Shown: positions 42,643-50,841 of the stretch, in pieces
Position numbering within the stretch: the first letter of the stretch is position 1
Layout of the letters: each line of letters opens with the position of its first letter
Assembly (NCBI GenBank): GCA_903932865.1
Contig: CAIZHQ010000016.1
Location: 701,284 to 765,283 of the forward strand
Reading direction: 5' to 3'
Source of the DNA: an uncultured Burkholderiales bacterium
GTDB lineage: Bacteria > Pseudomonadota > Gammaproteobacteria > Burkholderiales > Burkholderiaceae_C
DNA length: 64,000 nt
Program-made: the position numbers and the translations under genes
The notes under the pieces: model-generated
Told to the model about the DNA's origin: nothing
Seen by the model: only the letters and a program-made list of their open reading frames with translations
The model's database searches: none

Positions 42643-42867
42643 ATGACCCACCCGAACAAAAGCACTGCAAGCGCTCATGCCCATGGCTATTTACATGGTT
42701 ATGGCGTGGTGTTTGTTTTGCTCTTTTTAGTGTTTATGGTTCTTGCTTTGGCGGGACAGTTGATGGTACTGAATTGGCGCAACTGGCTCCCTGGGGCAGA
42801 AGGATCAACGAATACTTTTGACGGCGTGAAGTCTTCTGTTTACACCGTTATTTCTCAATTAAATTGA
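42643..42867 (+). CDS. Unassigned one-helix protein between pufB and pufA
   Basis: 74-residue protein with a His-rich, polar N-terminus (residues 1-20), one strong membrane helix (about 21-43), then NWRNWLPGAEG and a 25-residue polar tail ending VYTVISQLN. It has its own excellent ribosome site (ACGGAGG) 22 bp after pufB, and pufA follows 13 bp after its stop, so it is certainly in the puf transcript. It is neither an LH alpha nor beta: no AxxxH-type ligand lies in the helix. Size, single helix and the WLPGAE-then-tail pattern recall PufX (MLPIQE), a reaction-centre/LH1 ring component normally encoded after pufM, but this likeness is weak and may be chance. Confidence 0.8.
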   Translation: MTHPNKSTASAHAHGYLHGYGVVFVLLFLVFMVLALAGQLMVLNWRNWLPGAEGSTNTFDGVKSSVYTVISQLN

Positions 42868-42880
42868 AAAGGAAATTATT

Positions 42881-43078
42881 ATGTGGCGCATTTGGCGTGT
42901 GATAGATCCCCGCAAGGCGATTGTCGGTACAGGACTTTTGATTGCCTTCGTTTCAACAACGATTCATCTGATTCAAATCAGTGGCGATCGTTACAACATC
43001 AACAACTGGCATCCCGATACGGCCAAGATGGCATCGGCGAAAGCACAGCCACAGAACGCGGCTTTGCCGCAAAAGTAA
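42881..43078 (+). CDS. pufA: Light-harvesting complex 1 alpha subunit
   Basis: 65-residue LH1 antenna peptide with the canonical N-terminus [13 protein letters not shown], a single helix holding the bacteriochlorophyll ligand His29, then NINNWH and an Ala/Gln-rich tail. The ribosome site AAAAGGAAA precedes ATG 42881. In the usual order pufA follows pufB directly; here an extra gene separates them. Confidence 0.95.
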   Translation: MWRIWRVIDPRKAIVGTGLLIAFVSTTIHLIQISGDRYNINNWHPDTAKMASAKAQPQNAALPQK

Positions 43079-43098
43079 GGACCCTTGGTCTTTATTCA

Positions 43099-43146
43099 GA
43101 CAGACGTACATCGCTCATATTGAACGGTACGTCTGTCCTTTTATTT
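43099..43146 (+). promoter_or_regulatory. pufA-pufL intercistronic stem-loop
   Basis: An 11-bp perfect stem GACAGACGTAC (43099-43109) and GTACGTCTGTC (43127-43137) with a 17-base loop, followed by CTTTTATTTTA. It resembles a leaky terminator or RNase barrier of the type known between pufA and pufL, which leaves more LH1 than reaction-centre mRNA. Confidence 0.75.
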
Positions 43147-43202
43147 TAAAAACTGAAGCCTACAAGACCTCACAAACAGTCACCCGGTCGGAGGATGCAA
43201 CC

Positions 43203-44030
43203 ATGTCCATGTTAAGTTTTGAACGCAAATACCGTGTGCGCGGCGGTACCCTTTTTGGGGGCGACCTGTTTGATTTCTGGGTCGGTCCTTTTTACGTTGG
43301 ATTCTTCGGAATCACAACCTTGTTTTTTGCCCTCTCGGGCACCCTGTTGATTTTATGGGGCGCGGCCATGGGGCCAACCTGGAACATCTGGCAAATCAAC
43401 ATCGCACCGCCAGACCTGTCTTATGGGTTGCGTTTCGCCCCCATGATGGAAGGCGGCTTGTGGCAAATCATCACGGTGTGTGCAATTGGTGCATTCGTCT
43501 CTTGGGCGTTACGTGAAGTTGAGATTTGCCGCAAATTGGGCATGGGTCTGCATGTGCCTGTGGCCTTTGGCATGGCCATCTTGGCGTATGTCAGTTTGCA
43601 AGTGGTGCGTCCCGTGCTCATGGGGGCTTGGGGTCATGCTTTCCCCTACGGCATCTACAGCCACTTGGATTGGGTGAGTAATACCGCTTACCAATACCTG
43701 CATTTTCACTACAACCCATGGCACATGATTGCCGTGACCTTTTTCTTTGCAACGGTGCTTGCGCTGTCCATGCACGGAGGCTTGGTGCTGTCAGCCACCA
43801 ACCCTGGAAAAGGCCAGACCGTGAAATCGCCTGAACATGAAGACACGTTCTTTCGTGACCTGATCGGGTACTCGGTGGGTACCTTGGGCATTCACCGCTT
43901 GGGCTTGTTTTTGGCGCTCGCGGGTGTTTGGTTCGGGATTGTCTGCATTGTGGTCAGCGGTCCATTTTGGACCGGAGCTTGGCCTGAGTGGTGGGGCTGG
44001 TGGCTGAACATGCCCATCTGGCGCACTTAA
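43203..44030 (+). CDS. pufL: Photosynthetic reaction centre L subunit
   Basis: Five-helix subunit that binds bacteriochlorophyll, bacteriopheophytin and quinone. The 275-residue protein has the typical start [17 protein letters not shown], the accessory/special-pair histidines in SHLDWVSN and [12 protein letters not shown], and the iron ligands in ALSMHGGL and GIHRLGLF. The ATG at 43203 follows GGAGGA. An upstream frame extension is not coding. Confidence 0.97.
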   Translation: MSMLSFERKYRVRGGTLFGGDLFDFWVGPFYVGFFGITTLFFALSGTLLILWGAAMGPTWNIWQINIAPPDLSYGLRFAPMMEGGLWQIITVCAIGAFVSWALREVEICRKLGMGLHVPVAFGMAILAYVSLQVVRPVLMGAWGHAFPYGIYSHLDWVSNTAYQYLHFHYNPWHMIAVTFFFATVLALSMHGGLVLSATNPGKGQTVKSPEHEDTFFRDLIGYSVGTLGIHRLGLFLALAGVWFGIVCIVVSGPFWTGAWPEWWGWWLNMPIWRT

Positions 44031-44051
44031 TTCAAAAGAGAGGAAATTGAA

Positions 44052-45026
44052 ATGTCTCAATATCAAAATCTTTTCACCTCTGTGCAGCCTGTAGGGCCCT
44101 TGCACGACGGCGTTGACTTGCCCCGTGGGGATGACAAGCGATTGGGCAAGCCATTTTTGTTGCACCTGCTGGGGCGCATCGGCAATGCCCAGATCGGCCC
44201 TGTTTATTTGGGAACGCTGGGTCTTGCTTCCTTGATATTCGGCATCGCCGCTTTCAACATCATTGGTTTCAATATGTTGGCGTCCGTTGATTGGAATCCC
44301 ATTCAGTTGGTGCGTCAGTTGTTTTGGCTAGCACTGGAGCCGCCGCCTCCTGCCTATGGTTTGAGTATTCCGCCCCTTGAACAGGGTGGATGGTGGCTCA
44401 TTGTTGGTTTCATGCTCACCATGTCCATCATGCTGTGGTGGGCAAGAACATACCGACGCGCTCGTCAATTAGGCTTGGGAACGCATGTGGCGTGGGCTTA
44501 TGCGGCAGCCATTTGGTTGTATCTGGTGTGCGGTTTTTTCCGTCCGATCATGATGGGCAGTTGGTCCGAGGCAGTGCCCTTTGGCATCTTCCCTCACCTG
44601 GACTGGGTGTCTGCCTTGTCTTTGCGTCACGGCAATTTGTTTTACAACCCATTCCACGCGCTCTCGATCGTCTTCTTGTATGGCTCGGTTCTGCTGTTTG
44701 CCATGCATGGCGCCACCATTTTGGCCGTGACTCGGTATGGTGGTGAGCGCGAGATCGAGCAAATTGTGGACCGCGGAACCGCATCTGAGCGTGCTGGCTT
44801 GTTCTGGCGCTGGACCATGGGCTTCAACGCCACGATGGAGTCCATACACCGTTGGGCTTGGTGGTTTGCCGTGCTGTGTCCTTTGGTTGGCGGTGTGGGT
44901 ATCTTGTTGACTGGCACTGTGGTGGACAACTGGTACCTGTGGTCGGTCAAACACCATGTGGTGCCTGCTTATCCCTTGGTCAGCCCAGTCGTCCTCGATC
45001 CTGCATTGATGGGAGTGAAACCATGA
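44052..45026 (+). CDS. pufM: Photosynthetic reaction centre M subunit
   Basis: Partner of PufL; 324 residues, five helices. Landmark segments are [17 protein letters not shown] and YNPFHALS with the chlorophyll-ligating histidines, [11 protein letters not shown] and ESIHRWAWW with iron ligands, and a C-terminus near [10 protein letters not shown] typical of species with a bound cytochrome subunit. The stop overlaps the pufC start by 4 bp. Confidence 0.97.
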   Translation: MSQYQNLFTSVQPVGPLHDGVDLPRGDDKRLGKPFLLHLLGRIGNAQIGPVYLGTLGLASLIFGIAAFNIIGFNMLASVDWNPIQLVRQLFWLALEPPPPAYGLSIPPLEQGGWWLIVGFMLTMSIMLWWARTYRRARQLGLGTHVAWAYAAAIWLYLVCGFFRPIMMGSWSEAVPFGIFPHLDWVSALSLRHGNLFYNPFHALSIVFLYGSVLLFAMHGATILAVTRYGGEREIEQIVDRGTASERAGLFWRWTMGFNATMESIHRWAWWFAVLCPLVGGVGILLTGTVVDNWYLWSVKHHVVPAYPLVSPVVLDPALMGVKP

Positions 45027-46042
45027 AATTCATCTCTAAATTAGCGCTTTTGCTGGGGGCCGCCGTGATGCTGTCGGGTTGTGAACGGCCTCCGATTGAA
45101 ACGGTCCAAACAGGCTACCGTGGCACGGGTATGGAGCAAATCTACAACCCCAGAACCTTGGCCAAGGAAGCCGCTTTGAACCAAGCGCCTGTTGCGGCAG
45201 AAGCCGCTTCGGCAGAGGGTCCCAAGGCCGGTGAGGTTTATCAGAACGTGAAGGTTCTGGGAGATTTGAGTGTGGCCCAATTCAACCGTCAAATGGCGGC
45301 CATCACGCAATGGGTTGCACCCGATCAGGGCTGTGCTTACTGTCACAACGTTCAAAACTTTGCAGACGACAGCATGTACACCAAGGTGGTGGCCAGGCGG
45401 ATGATTGAAATGACCCAAAAAGTCAATCAGGACTGGAAGACCCACGTGGCCGATACGGGCGTGACTTGTTACACCTGCCATCGCGGCAACAATGTGCCCA
45501 CCCAAGTTTGGAATGCGCCCAAAGACCGCAAGTATGCGAACAGCTTGTTGGGTGATTTGGCTGGACAAAACATTGCCACCAAAGAAGCGGGGCTGTCTTC
45601 GCTGCCGTTCGATCCTTTCACGCCTTACCTCAAAGACGCTGCGCCCATCCGGGTCAACGGCAATGAAGCCATGGCAGGTGTGGGCTCCAACGCGAACCGT
45701 GCATCGACCAAGCAAGCCGAATACACGTACTCTCTGATGGTGCACATGTCAGATTCCCTGGGTGTGAACTGTACTTACTGCCACAACACACGTAACTTCC
45801 AATCCTGGGAGGAGTCCAGGCCGCAACGGGTGACCTCTTGGTATGGCATTCGGATGGCGCGTGAATTGAACAATGAATTCATGACGCCCCTGACCGATAC
45901 CTTCCCAGCGCATCGATTAGGTCCCAAAGGTGATGTGGCCAAAGTCAATTGCGCAACATGCCATCAAGGTGCTTTCAAGCCACTTTATGGTGCGCAGATG
46001 GCCAAAGACTTCCCTGAGCTCCAAGTTTCGCCAAAGCCTTAA
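45023..46042 (+). CDS. pufC: Reaction-centre tetraheme cytochrome c subunit
   Basis: Periplasmic electron donor to the photo-oxidised special pair. The 339-residue lipoprotein has a signal peptide with lipobox LSGC (lipidated Cys20) and four CxxCH heme motifs: CAYCH at 104, CYTCH at 149, CTYCH at 250 and CATCH at 310. The ATG at 45023 overlaps the pufM stop. A terminator follows. Confidence 0.96.
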   Translation: MKFISKLALLLGAAVMLSGCERPPIETVQTGYRGTGMEQIYNPRTLAKEAALNQAPVAAEAASAEGPKAGEVYQNVKVLGDLSVAQFNRQMAAITQWVAPDQGCAYCHNVQNFADDSMYTKVVARRMIEMTQKVNQDWKTHVADTGVTCYTCHRGNNVPTQVWNAPKDRKYANSLLGDLAGQNIATKEAGLSSLPFDPFTPYLKDAAPIRVNGNEAMAGVGSNANRASTKQAEYTYSLMVHMSDSLGVNCTYCHNTRNFQSWEESRPQRVTSWYGIRMARELNNEFMTPLTDTFPAHRLGPKGDVAKVNCATCHQGAFKPLYGAQMAKDFPELQVSPKP

Positions 46043-46058
46043 ACTCTGAAACTCATCA

Positions 46059-46090
46059 GGCCTGCACCCGTTGCGGTGCAGGCCTTTTTT
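46059..46090 (+). terminator. Rho-independent terminator after pufC
   Basis: A 10-bp perfect stem GGCCTGCACC (46059-46068) and GGTGCAGGCC (46075-46084) with a six-base loop, followed by six T. Confidence 0.92.
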
Positions 46091-46106
46091 CATGGAAACT
46101 GGGCTC

Positions 46107-46817
46107 ATGCATCTGGGGCAATCAGAATTTGTCAAAGGCCAAGTGGTCGTTCTCTTGCTGGCTGATATCGTTCAGACTTCAAGGTGGTGGGGTTGGTGGC
46201 GCATTGTCCAAGGCTCGGCCGCTTTGCGCAGCGTGCCTGGCTTGCTGTTTGCCAAGTTGTTGGGCAGCGGCCACGAAGGCGGCTTTGGATTGAAGCCCAG
46301 TGCATCGCGACAAGGTTTCTTTGCCTTGTTTGACTCAGCACAAGCAGCCGATGATTTTGTAGCGCACGCGCAATGGGTTCAACAATACCAACAGAGATCT
46401 GCAGAGTTTTGCTGCGTCAAACTTCAAACTTGGTCGTGTCGTGGCACTTGGGATGGCTTTTGTCTAGGTGCTCCCGCAACCGAACCGACCCATGGACCGG
46501 TGGCGGCCCTCACCAGAGCCTCGATCAAGCTCAGCAAAGCACCGGCTTTTTGGCGACATGCGCCTCCTTCTGAGCGGGCTTTGGAAGGGGTCCAAGGCTG
46601 TCAATTGGCAGTCGGCCTTGGCGAGGCGCCGTTGCTCCGACAAGCCACTTTTAGCATCTGGGACAGCGTGGCGGACATGAACGCTTATGCGCGCACAGGT
46701 GCCCATTTGCAAGCCATTCAAGCCGCAGCAGAACATGGCTATTTTGCCGAGTCCATGTTTGCCCGGTTTGTGCCTTTGAAAGTTCAGGGCCAGTGGCAAG
46801 GCAAGTCCTATGCTTAA
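46107..46817 (+). CDS. crtA: Spheroidene monooxygenase
   Basis: Oxygen-dependent introduction of a keto group at C2 of spheroidene, giving spheroidenone. The 236-residue protein shows the CrtA pattern: a GFGLKPSAS segment, WDG then TRASIKLSKAPAFW, and a C-terminal FARFVPLKVQGQWQG. ATG 46092 is in frame but lies in the tail of the pufC terminator, so ATG 46107 is preferred. The stop overlaps the crtD start by 8 bp. The terminator just upstream separates it from puf, so it may have its own promoter or rely on read-through. Confidence 0.9.
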   Translation: MHLGQSEFVKGQVVVLLLADIVQTSRWWGWWRIVQGSAALRSVPGLLFAKLLGSGHEGGFGLKPSASRQGFFALFDSAQAADDFVAHAQWVQQYQQRSAEFCCVKLQTWSCRGTWDGFCLGAPATEPTHGPVAALTRASIKLSKAPAFWRHAPPSERALEGVQGCQLAVGLGEAPLLRQATFSIWDSVADMNAYARTGAHLQAIQAAAEHGYFAESMFARFVPLKVQGQWQGKSYA

Positions 46818-48363
46818 GCCCGCACAAACCCCACGCGTGGTGGTGGTGGGCGCCGGCATTGGGGGCTTGGTCAGTGCGCTGGTTTTGGCTCACCACGGGC
46901 TGGATGTCACCTTGCTTGAAAGTGCCAGCACCCCCGGTGGCAAAATTCGGCAAGTGCAGGTCGATGGCGTGGGTGTTGATTCCGGCCCCACGGTGTTCAC
47001 CATGCGCTGGGTGTTGGACCAGATGCTGCAAGAGTTGGGCTCTTCTCTGGAAGATATTTTGCAGCTCGAGCCTATTGGGGTTTTGGCGCGCCATGCGTGG
47101 GATGGCAGTTCGCCCACACTCGATTTGTTTGCCGATACGTCCCGTACGGCCGAAGCCATCGCCCAATTCAGCAGCCCTCAAGAGGCGAGGCGCTTTCTGG
47201 GCTTTTGCGAACAAGCTCGCAATTTGTACAACGCCTTGGAAAAACCCTACATCCGCAGTGAACGCCCTGACCTGTTGAGCATGGTGGGCGATCTGGGTTT
47301 AAAGGGGTTGGCCACATTGACGGGCTTGGGCCCCTTTGCCAGTTTGTGGCGCAGCCTAGGGCGGCACTTTCACGACCCGCGTTTGCAGCAGTTGTTTGGC
47401 CGCTATGCCACTTATTGCGGTTCTTCACCTTGGTCTGCACCTGCCACCTTGATGCTGGTGGCGCAAGTGGAGCTCGATGGAGTTTGGTCGGTCGCAGGCG
47501 GCATGCACCGGGTGGCGCAGGCGCTGGCTCAGTTGGCTGAAAACCGGGGTGTGAAGTTGCGTTACAACAACCGCTGCGAGCGCATTGTGACCGAAGGTGG
47601 CCGAGTCAGTGGCGTCCAACTGGCATCGGGTGAGCGGGTACCAGCCGATCATGTGGTTTTCAATGGCGATGTCGCGGCGCTGGCCCAAGGCCTCTTGGGT
47701 CAAGAGCTGATTGGTCGCTTTGTGCCTGTAACGCCAGCGCAGCGTTCTTTGTCGGCATTCACCCTGTCCATGCATGCGCAGACCCAGGGTTTCGACCTTG
47801 TGCGCCACAACGTATTTTTCAATCAAGACTACCGCCGCGAATTCGATGATATTTTCAACAAGCGCAATTTGCCCACACAGGGAACAGTCTATGTCTGTGC
47901 ACAAGACCGCAGCGACGATGGTCTGGCTCAACCGGGCTTGGAAAGGCTGTTGTGCTTGGTCAATGCGCCAGCGGATGGTGATGTGCGCACATTCAATTCT
48001 TCGGAGGTTCAAACATGCGAATCGAACAGTTTGGCGCTGATGCGCCGCTGTGGTTTGGAGATAACGGCCTCGCCCCAGCAAGTGGTGCGCACCTTGCCAC
48101 AGGACTTTTCCCGCCTGTTCCCAGGCAGTGGGGGAGCACTTTATGGTCAAGCAACACACGGTTGGATGTCGGCCTTTGCGCGTCCGAGTGCGCGCAGCAA
48201 CATACCGGGCTTGTATACAGCGGGGGGCAGCGTGCACCCGGGGCCGGGCGTACCCATGGCAGCCATGTCGGGGCGTTTGGCGGCCGCGACGCTGATGGCG
48301 GACCTCGGTTTGACCAAACCGTCGCGCCGGGTGGTTATCTCTGGTGGTACGTCGATGCGCTGA
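46810..48363 (+). CDS. crtD: 1-Hydroxycarotenoid 3,4-desaturase (methoxyneurosporene dehydrogenase)
   Basis: FAD-dependent desaturase introducing the C3-C4 double bond in hydroxy- or methoxyneurosporene. The 517-residue protein has the N-terminal dinucleotide motif VVVGAGIGGLVSAL, DSGPTVFTM, and the C-terminal FAD motif GLYTAGGSVHPGPGVPMAAMSG. It is distinguished from CrtI by its grouping with crtC and crtA and by its C-terminus. Its last 200 or so bases are also open in the crtC frame. Confidence 0.92.
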   Translation: MLKPAQTPRVVVVGAGIGGLVSALVLAHHGLDVTLLESASTPGGKIRQVQVDGVGVDSGPTVFTMRWVLDQMLQELGSSLEDILQLEPIGVLARHAWDGSSPTLDLFADTSRTAEAIAQFSSPQEARRFLGFCEQARNLYNALEKPYIRSERPDLLSMVGDLGLKGLATLTGLGPFASLWRSLGRHFHDPRLQQLFGRYATYCGSSPWSAPATLMLVAQVELDGVWSVAGGMHRVAQALAQLAENRGVKLRYNNRCERIVTEGGRVSGVQLASGERVPADHVVFNGDVAALAQGLLGQELIGRFVPVTPAQRSLSAFTLSMHAQTQGFDLVRHNVFFNQDYRREFDDIFNKRNLPTQGTVYVCAQDRSDDGLAQPGLERLLCLVNAPADGDVRTFNSSEVQTCESNSLALMRRCGLEITASPQQVVRTLPQDFSRLFPGSGGALYGQATHGWMSAFARPSARSNIPGLYTAGGSVHPGPGVPMAAMSGRLAAATLMADLGLTKPSRRVVISGGTSMR

Positions 48364-49235
48364 GCGATGATGGCCAAAACGGCCTGACCATCATCGCCTT
48401 TGTAGGCAGTGTGTTTTCGCCTTACTACGCATGGGCTCGACGCCAAGGCGGTGGTGTGGCCGATCCTGAAAATTTTTGCGCTCTGAACGTTGCGTTGTAC
48501 GGCAAAGGTGGCAAACGCTGGACCATGACCGAGCGGGGGCGTCAACACACATCGCGCAGTGCGCAGCATTTCAACATTGGGCCCAGCAGTTTGCATTGGG
48601 ATGGCCAAGCCCTGACGATAGACATTGACGAAATCAATGTCCCATGGCCCATGCGTGTGCGCGGTCGCGTGACGGTTCGCCCTGAGGGGCTTTGTCGCTT
48701 TGTCACGCCTTTGGACAACGCAGGGCGCCACCGTTGGGGCCCAATTGCCCCCTGTTCGCGCATCGAGGTGGACATGAGCAGCCCGGGCCTGAGCTGGCGA
48801 GGGCACGCTTACATGGACTCGAACGAAGGCGATGAGCCGGTAGAAAACGGTTTCAAAGACTGGGATTGGGCGCGTGCGCAGATGGCCCAAGGCGATACCA
48901 ATGTGGTCTACGACGTCAGGCCTTTGACGGGACCTGGCCGTGTGGTGGCTCAGCGATTTTCGCCGGATGGCAGCCACGTGGCCTTCGATGCGCCGCCGCG
49001 GCATGCTTTACCGTCATCGGGTTGGCGCATTGCCCGCAACATGTCCAGCGAAAATGGCTATCCACCAGCCATCATCAGCACTTTGGAAGACACGCCTTTT
49101 TATGTGCGTTCATTGGTGCACACCCAATGGCAGTCTGAGCAGGTCACGGCGGTGCACGAGTCTTTGGACATTCCCCGGCTGGTTTCATGGCCGGTGCGAT
49201 GGATGTTGCCTTGGCGCATGCCCAGACGGGCGTGA
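48162..49235 (+). CDS. crtC: Carotenoid 1,2-hydratase (hydroxyneurosporene synthase)
   Basis: Adds water across the C1-C2 bond of neurosporene or its derivatives. Conserved CrtC sequence begins at FDQTVAPGGYLWWYVD (codons near 48312-48356) and continues through AFVGSVFSPYYAW, ALNVALYGKGG, YMDSNEGDEP and DTPFYVRS to LPWRMPRR. No ATG, GTG or TTG occurs in frame close to this N-terminus: the nearest upstream starts are TTG 48162 and ATG 48015, both inside crtD, and the next downstream is GTG 48411. The listed start is therefore a guess. An ATG at 48295 one base out of frame hints at a small frameshift or an unusual start codon. Confidence 0.82.
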   Translation: MDVGLCASECAQQHTGLVYSGGQRAPGAGRTHGSHVGAFGGRDADGGPRFDQTVAPGGYLWWYVDALSDDGQNGLTIIAFVGSVFSPYYAWARRQGGGVADPENFCALNVALYGKGGKRWTMTERGRQHTSRSAQHFNIGPSSLHWDGQALTIDIDEINVPWPMRVRGRVTVRPEGLCRFVTPLDNAGRHRWGPIAPCSRIEVDMSSPGLSWRGHAYMDSNEGDEPVENGFKDWDWARAQMAQGDTNVVYDVRPLTGPGRVVAQRFSPDGSHVAFDAPPRHALPSSGWRIARNMSSENGYPPAIISTLEDTPFYVRSLVHTQWQSEQVTAVHESLDIPRLVSWPVRWMLPWRMPRRA

Positions 49236-49240
49236 ACGCA

Positions 49241-50170
49241 TCAGCCTTTGAACCTCTCCCGCTGCAGAGTCCGCTCGCGCTCGCGGGGGCCAAAGCTGGA
49301 GGCCAAAGCCCCTTCAGAGGCCAAACCTTCCAAGTAAAGGGCCTCAATTTCCGGTGCCGCACGCAACAATTTTCGCTCGGCAAAAGGCATGTGCAAGAAG
49401 GCCCGCAGTGCGAACAAAATGCGCATCCAACCAGGCAACCACACCCTTCGCTCTCGCTTGGCCATGCCGCGCACAATGACACGCGCTGCATCGGATGCCG
49501 ATGATTCGCCGTTCAATGGGCCTGGCATCGTGGCGCGCAAGCGAACAAAACCCGGGTGCAACGCCCCTTCTGTGACCAAGGGGGTACGCACCCACCCGGC
49601 GTGCAATACGCCTACCCCCACACGGTGTGCGTCTAGCTCAATGCGCCATGCATTGCCCATGGCTTCTACGGCCGATTTGCTGGCCGCATAGGCCGACATC
49701 ACCGGTGGGTGAGCAAACGAAGACACGGAAGCATTGATCAACACGTAGCCTTGCTGCTGCATCAGGGCAGGCAATGCTGCTCGCACGGTGTTGAAAACAC
49801 CAAAAACATTCACTTCAACACAGCGGCGCCAAGCGCTCGGGTCGACATGGGCTACAGGCCCAAATGCGGCCACCCCCGCGTTGGCAAAGACCACGTCTAT
49901 TTGGCCATGCACCGACAGAGTTTGGGCCACCACCTCATGCATGGCGTCGAGCTGTGTGACATCGGCCACGCAATACAAGGTGTTGGGACCACAGCGCAGT
50001 GCCATGTCGGCCAAAGGCGCTGCATCACAATCCACCAAAACCGGTGTACCCCCTTGTGCCATCACCTCCATGGCCGTGGCTGCGCCGATGCCAGAGGCAG
50101 CACCAGTGATCAACACCACGTGCTTGTTATTCACCCAAAGGGGCTTGAAGGTGTGTTCAGACGAGGTCAT
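49241..50170 (-). CDS. SDR family oxidoreductase of unknown substrate
   Basis: 309-residue classical short-chain dehydrogenase with TGAASGIG (residues 22-29), NAG (97-99), and catalytic Tyr161/Lys165 in SAYAASKSA. A C-terminal extension of about 70 residues has a hydrophobic, Arg-rich part (WMRILFALRAFLHMPF) suggesting membrane contact. It ends 5 bp from crtC (convergent) and is the last gene of the minus-strand photosynthesis operon, so a role in pigment or isoprenoid chemistry is possible but unproven. Confidence 0.85.
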   Translation of the reverse strand: MTSSEHTFKPLWVNNKHVVLITGAASGIGAATAMEVMAQGGTPVLVDCDAAPLADMALRCGPNTLYCVADVTQLDAMHEVVAQTLSVHGQIDVVFANAGVAAFGPVAHVDPSAWRRCVEVNVFGVFNTVRAALPALMQQQGYVLINASVSSFAHPPVMSAYAASKSAVEAMGNAWRIELDAHRVGVGVLHAGWVRTPLVTEGALHPGFVRLRATMPGPLNGESSASDAARVIVRGMAKRERRVWLPGWMRILFALRAFLHMPFAERKLLRAAPEIEALYLEGLASEGALASSFGPRERERTLQRERFKG

Positions 50171-50183
50171 GCCAGCCGCTGTT

Positions 50184-50636
50184 TTAAACAGCCTTGGTGA
50201 CCATCAGGTAAACAATAGGCAAAGGCAACACGGTGGCAATCGCCCCCGCAATTTGCCAGATGCGTGACAGACGCCAGTAGTCTTCGCCCAAGGTGGTGCT
50301 TTTGCGCAGCAAGGCGCGTTGTTTGAGTTGAATAGGGACCAAGACGCCGATCCAAATCAATCCAGAAAAACTGAGCAAGCCATAGGACCATTGAATCCAG
50401 AGGTGGTTGGCCTCACCGCCAAAAGAGTGGGCCATCAGATGACCTGTCCATACCACGCCCACGGCACCAGTGAAGGTGAACAAAACATCGGTGATCAACA
50501 CCAAGCGGTTGCTGAAACTGATGATGGTGTGGTTGCGCGTGCGTTCGGCCATTAAGGCCCAGATGCCGCTGATGATCACATTGCCTAAAAACAAACAAGC
50601 ACACACCAGGTGCAAAATTTTCAGATTAACCCCCAT
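50184..50636 (-). CDS. DUF2269 family integral membrane protein
   Basis: 150-residue protein with four membrane helices (starting LKILHLVCACLFLGNVIISG) and conserved features of DUF2269: an N-terminal His in the first helix and a WxQWxY-like loop (HLWIQWSYGL). Function unknown. The frame is open to 50711, but ATG 50636 is the conserved start. It lies in the photosynthesis operon, 13 bp before the SDR gene and overlapping the 69-residue gene upstream by 11 bp. TspO, found in some other photosynthesis clusters, is a different family. Confidence 0.78.
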   Translation of the reverse strand: MGVNLKILHLVCACLFLGNVIISGIWALMAERTRNHTIISFSNRLVLITDVLFTFTGAVGVVWTGHLMAHSFGGEANHLWIQWSYGLLSFSGLIWIGVLVPIQLKQRALLRKSTTLGEDYWRLSRIWQIAGAIATVLPLPIVYLMVTKAV

Positions 50637-50835
50637 CTGTCCCTTTCTCAGTGCCCGGAGGTTCTGAGCCCGGTTGAGCGGACTTGTTTGAAGCGGGTGA
50701 GGGCTCTGCACGAGCCTTTTTTTCGTTTTCCAAGCGTGTGATTTCTCGGGCTTTTTTCAAATCGCGCCATTGCCAGGCGAAAAACAAAACGCCAGCGATC
50801 AGCAGCACCAGGACTTCAATGACTTTCAGGGACAC
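50626..50835 (-). CDS. Small membrane peptide, unknown function
   Basis: 69-residue product with one N-terminal helix (about residues 5-21), a charged segment WQWRDLKKAREITRLENEKKARA that may form a short coiled coil, and a Ser/Pro/Gly-rich tail. I do not recognise a family. It starts 6 bp after crtB and overlaps the DUF2269 gene, which supports translation in this operon. A role as assembly or anchoring peptide is possible but not shown. Confidence 0.65.
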   Translation of the reverse strand: MSLKVIEVLVLLIAGVLFFAWQWRDLKKAREITRLENEKKARAEPSPASNKSAQPGSEPPGTEKGTDGG

Positions 50836-50841
50836 GACCGT

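Noticed and set aside
42643..42867. Gene between pufB and pufA considered as a second LH1 alpha or beta subunit
   Set aside because: The helix has no ligating histidine in the usual position, and neither the MWRIW alpha start nor the WIWRPWF beta end is present.
50184..50636. Membrane gene next to crtB considered as TspO
   Set aside because: It lacks the Trp-rich TspO pattern and five-helix layout; the sequence matches DUF2269 better.
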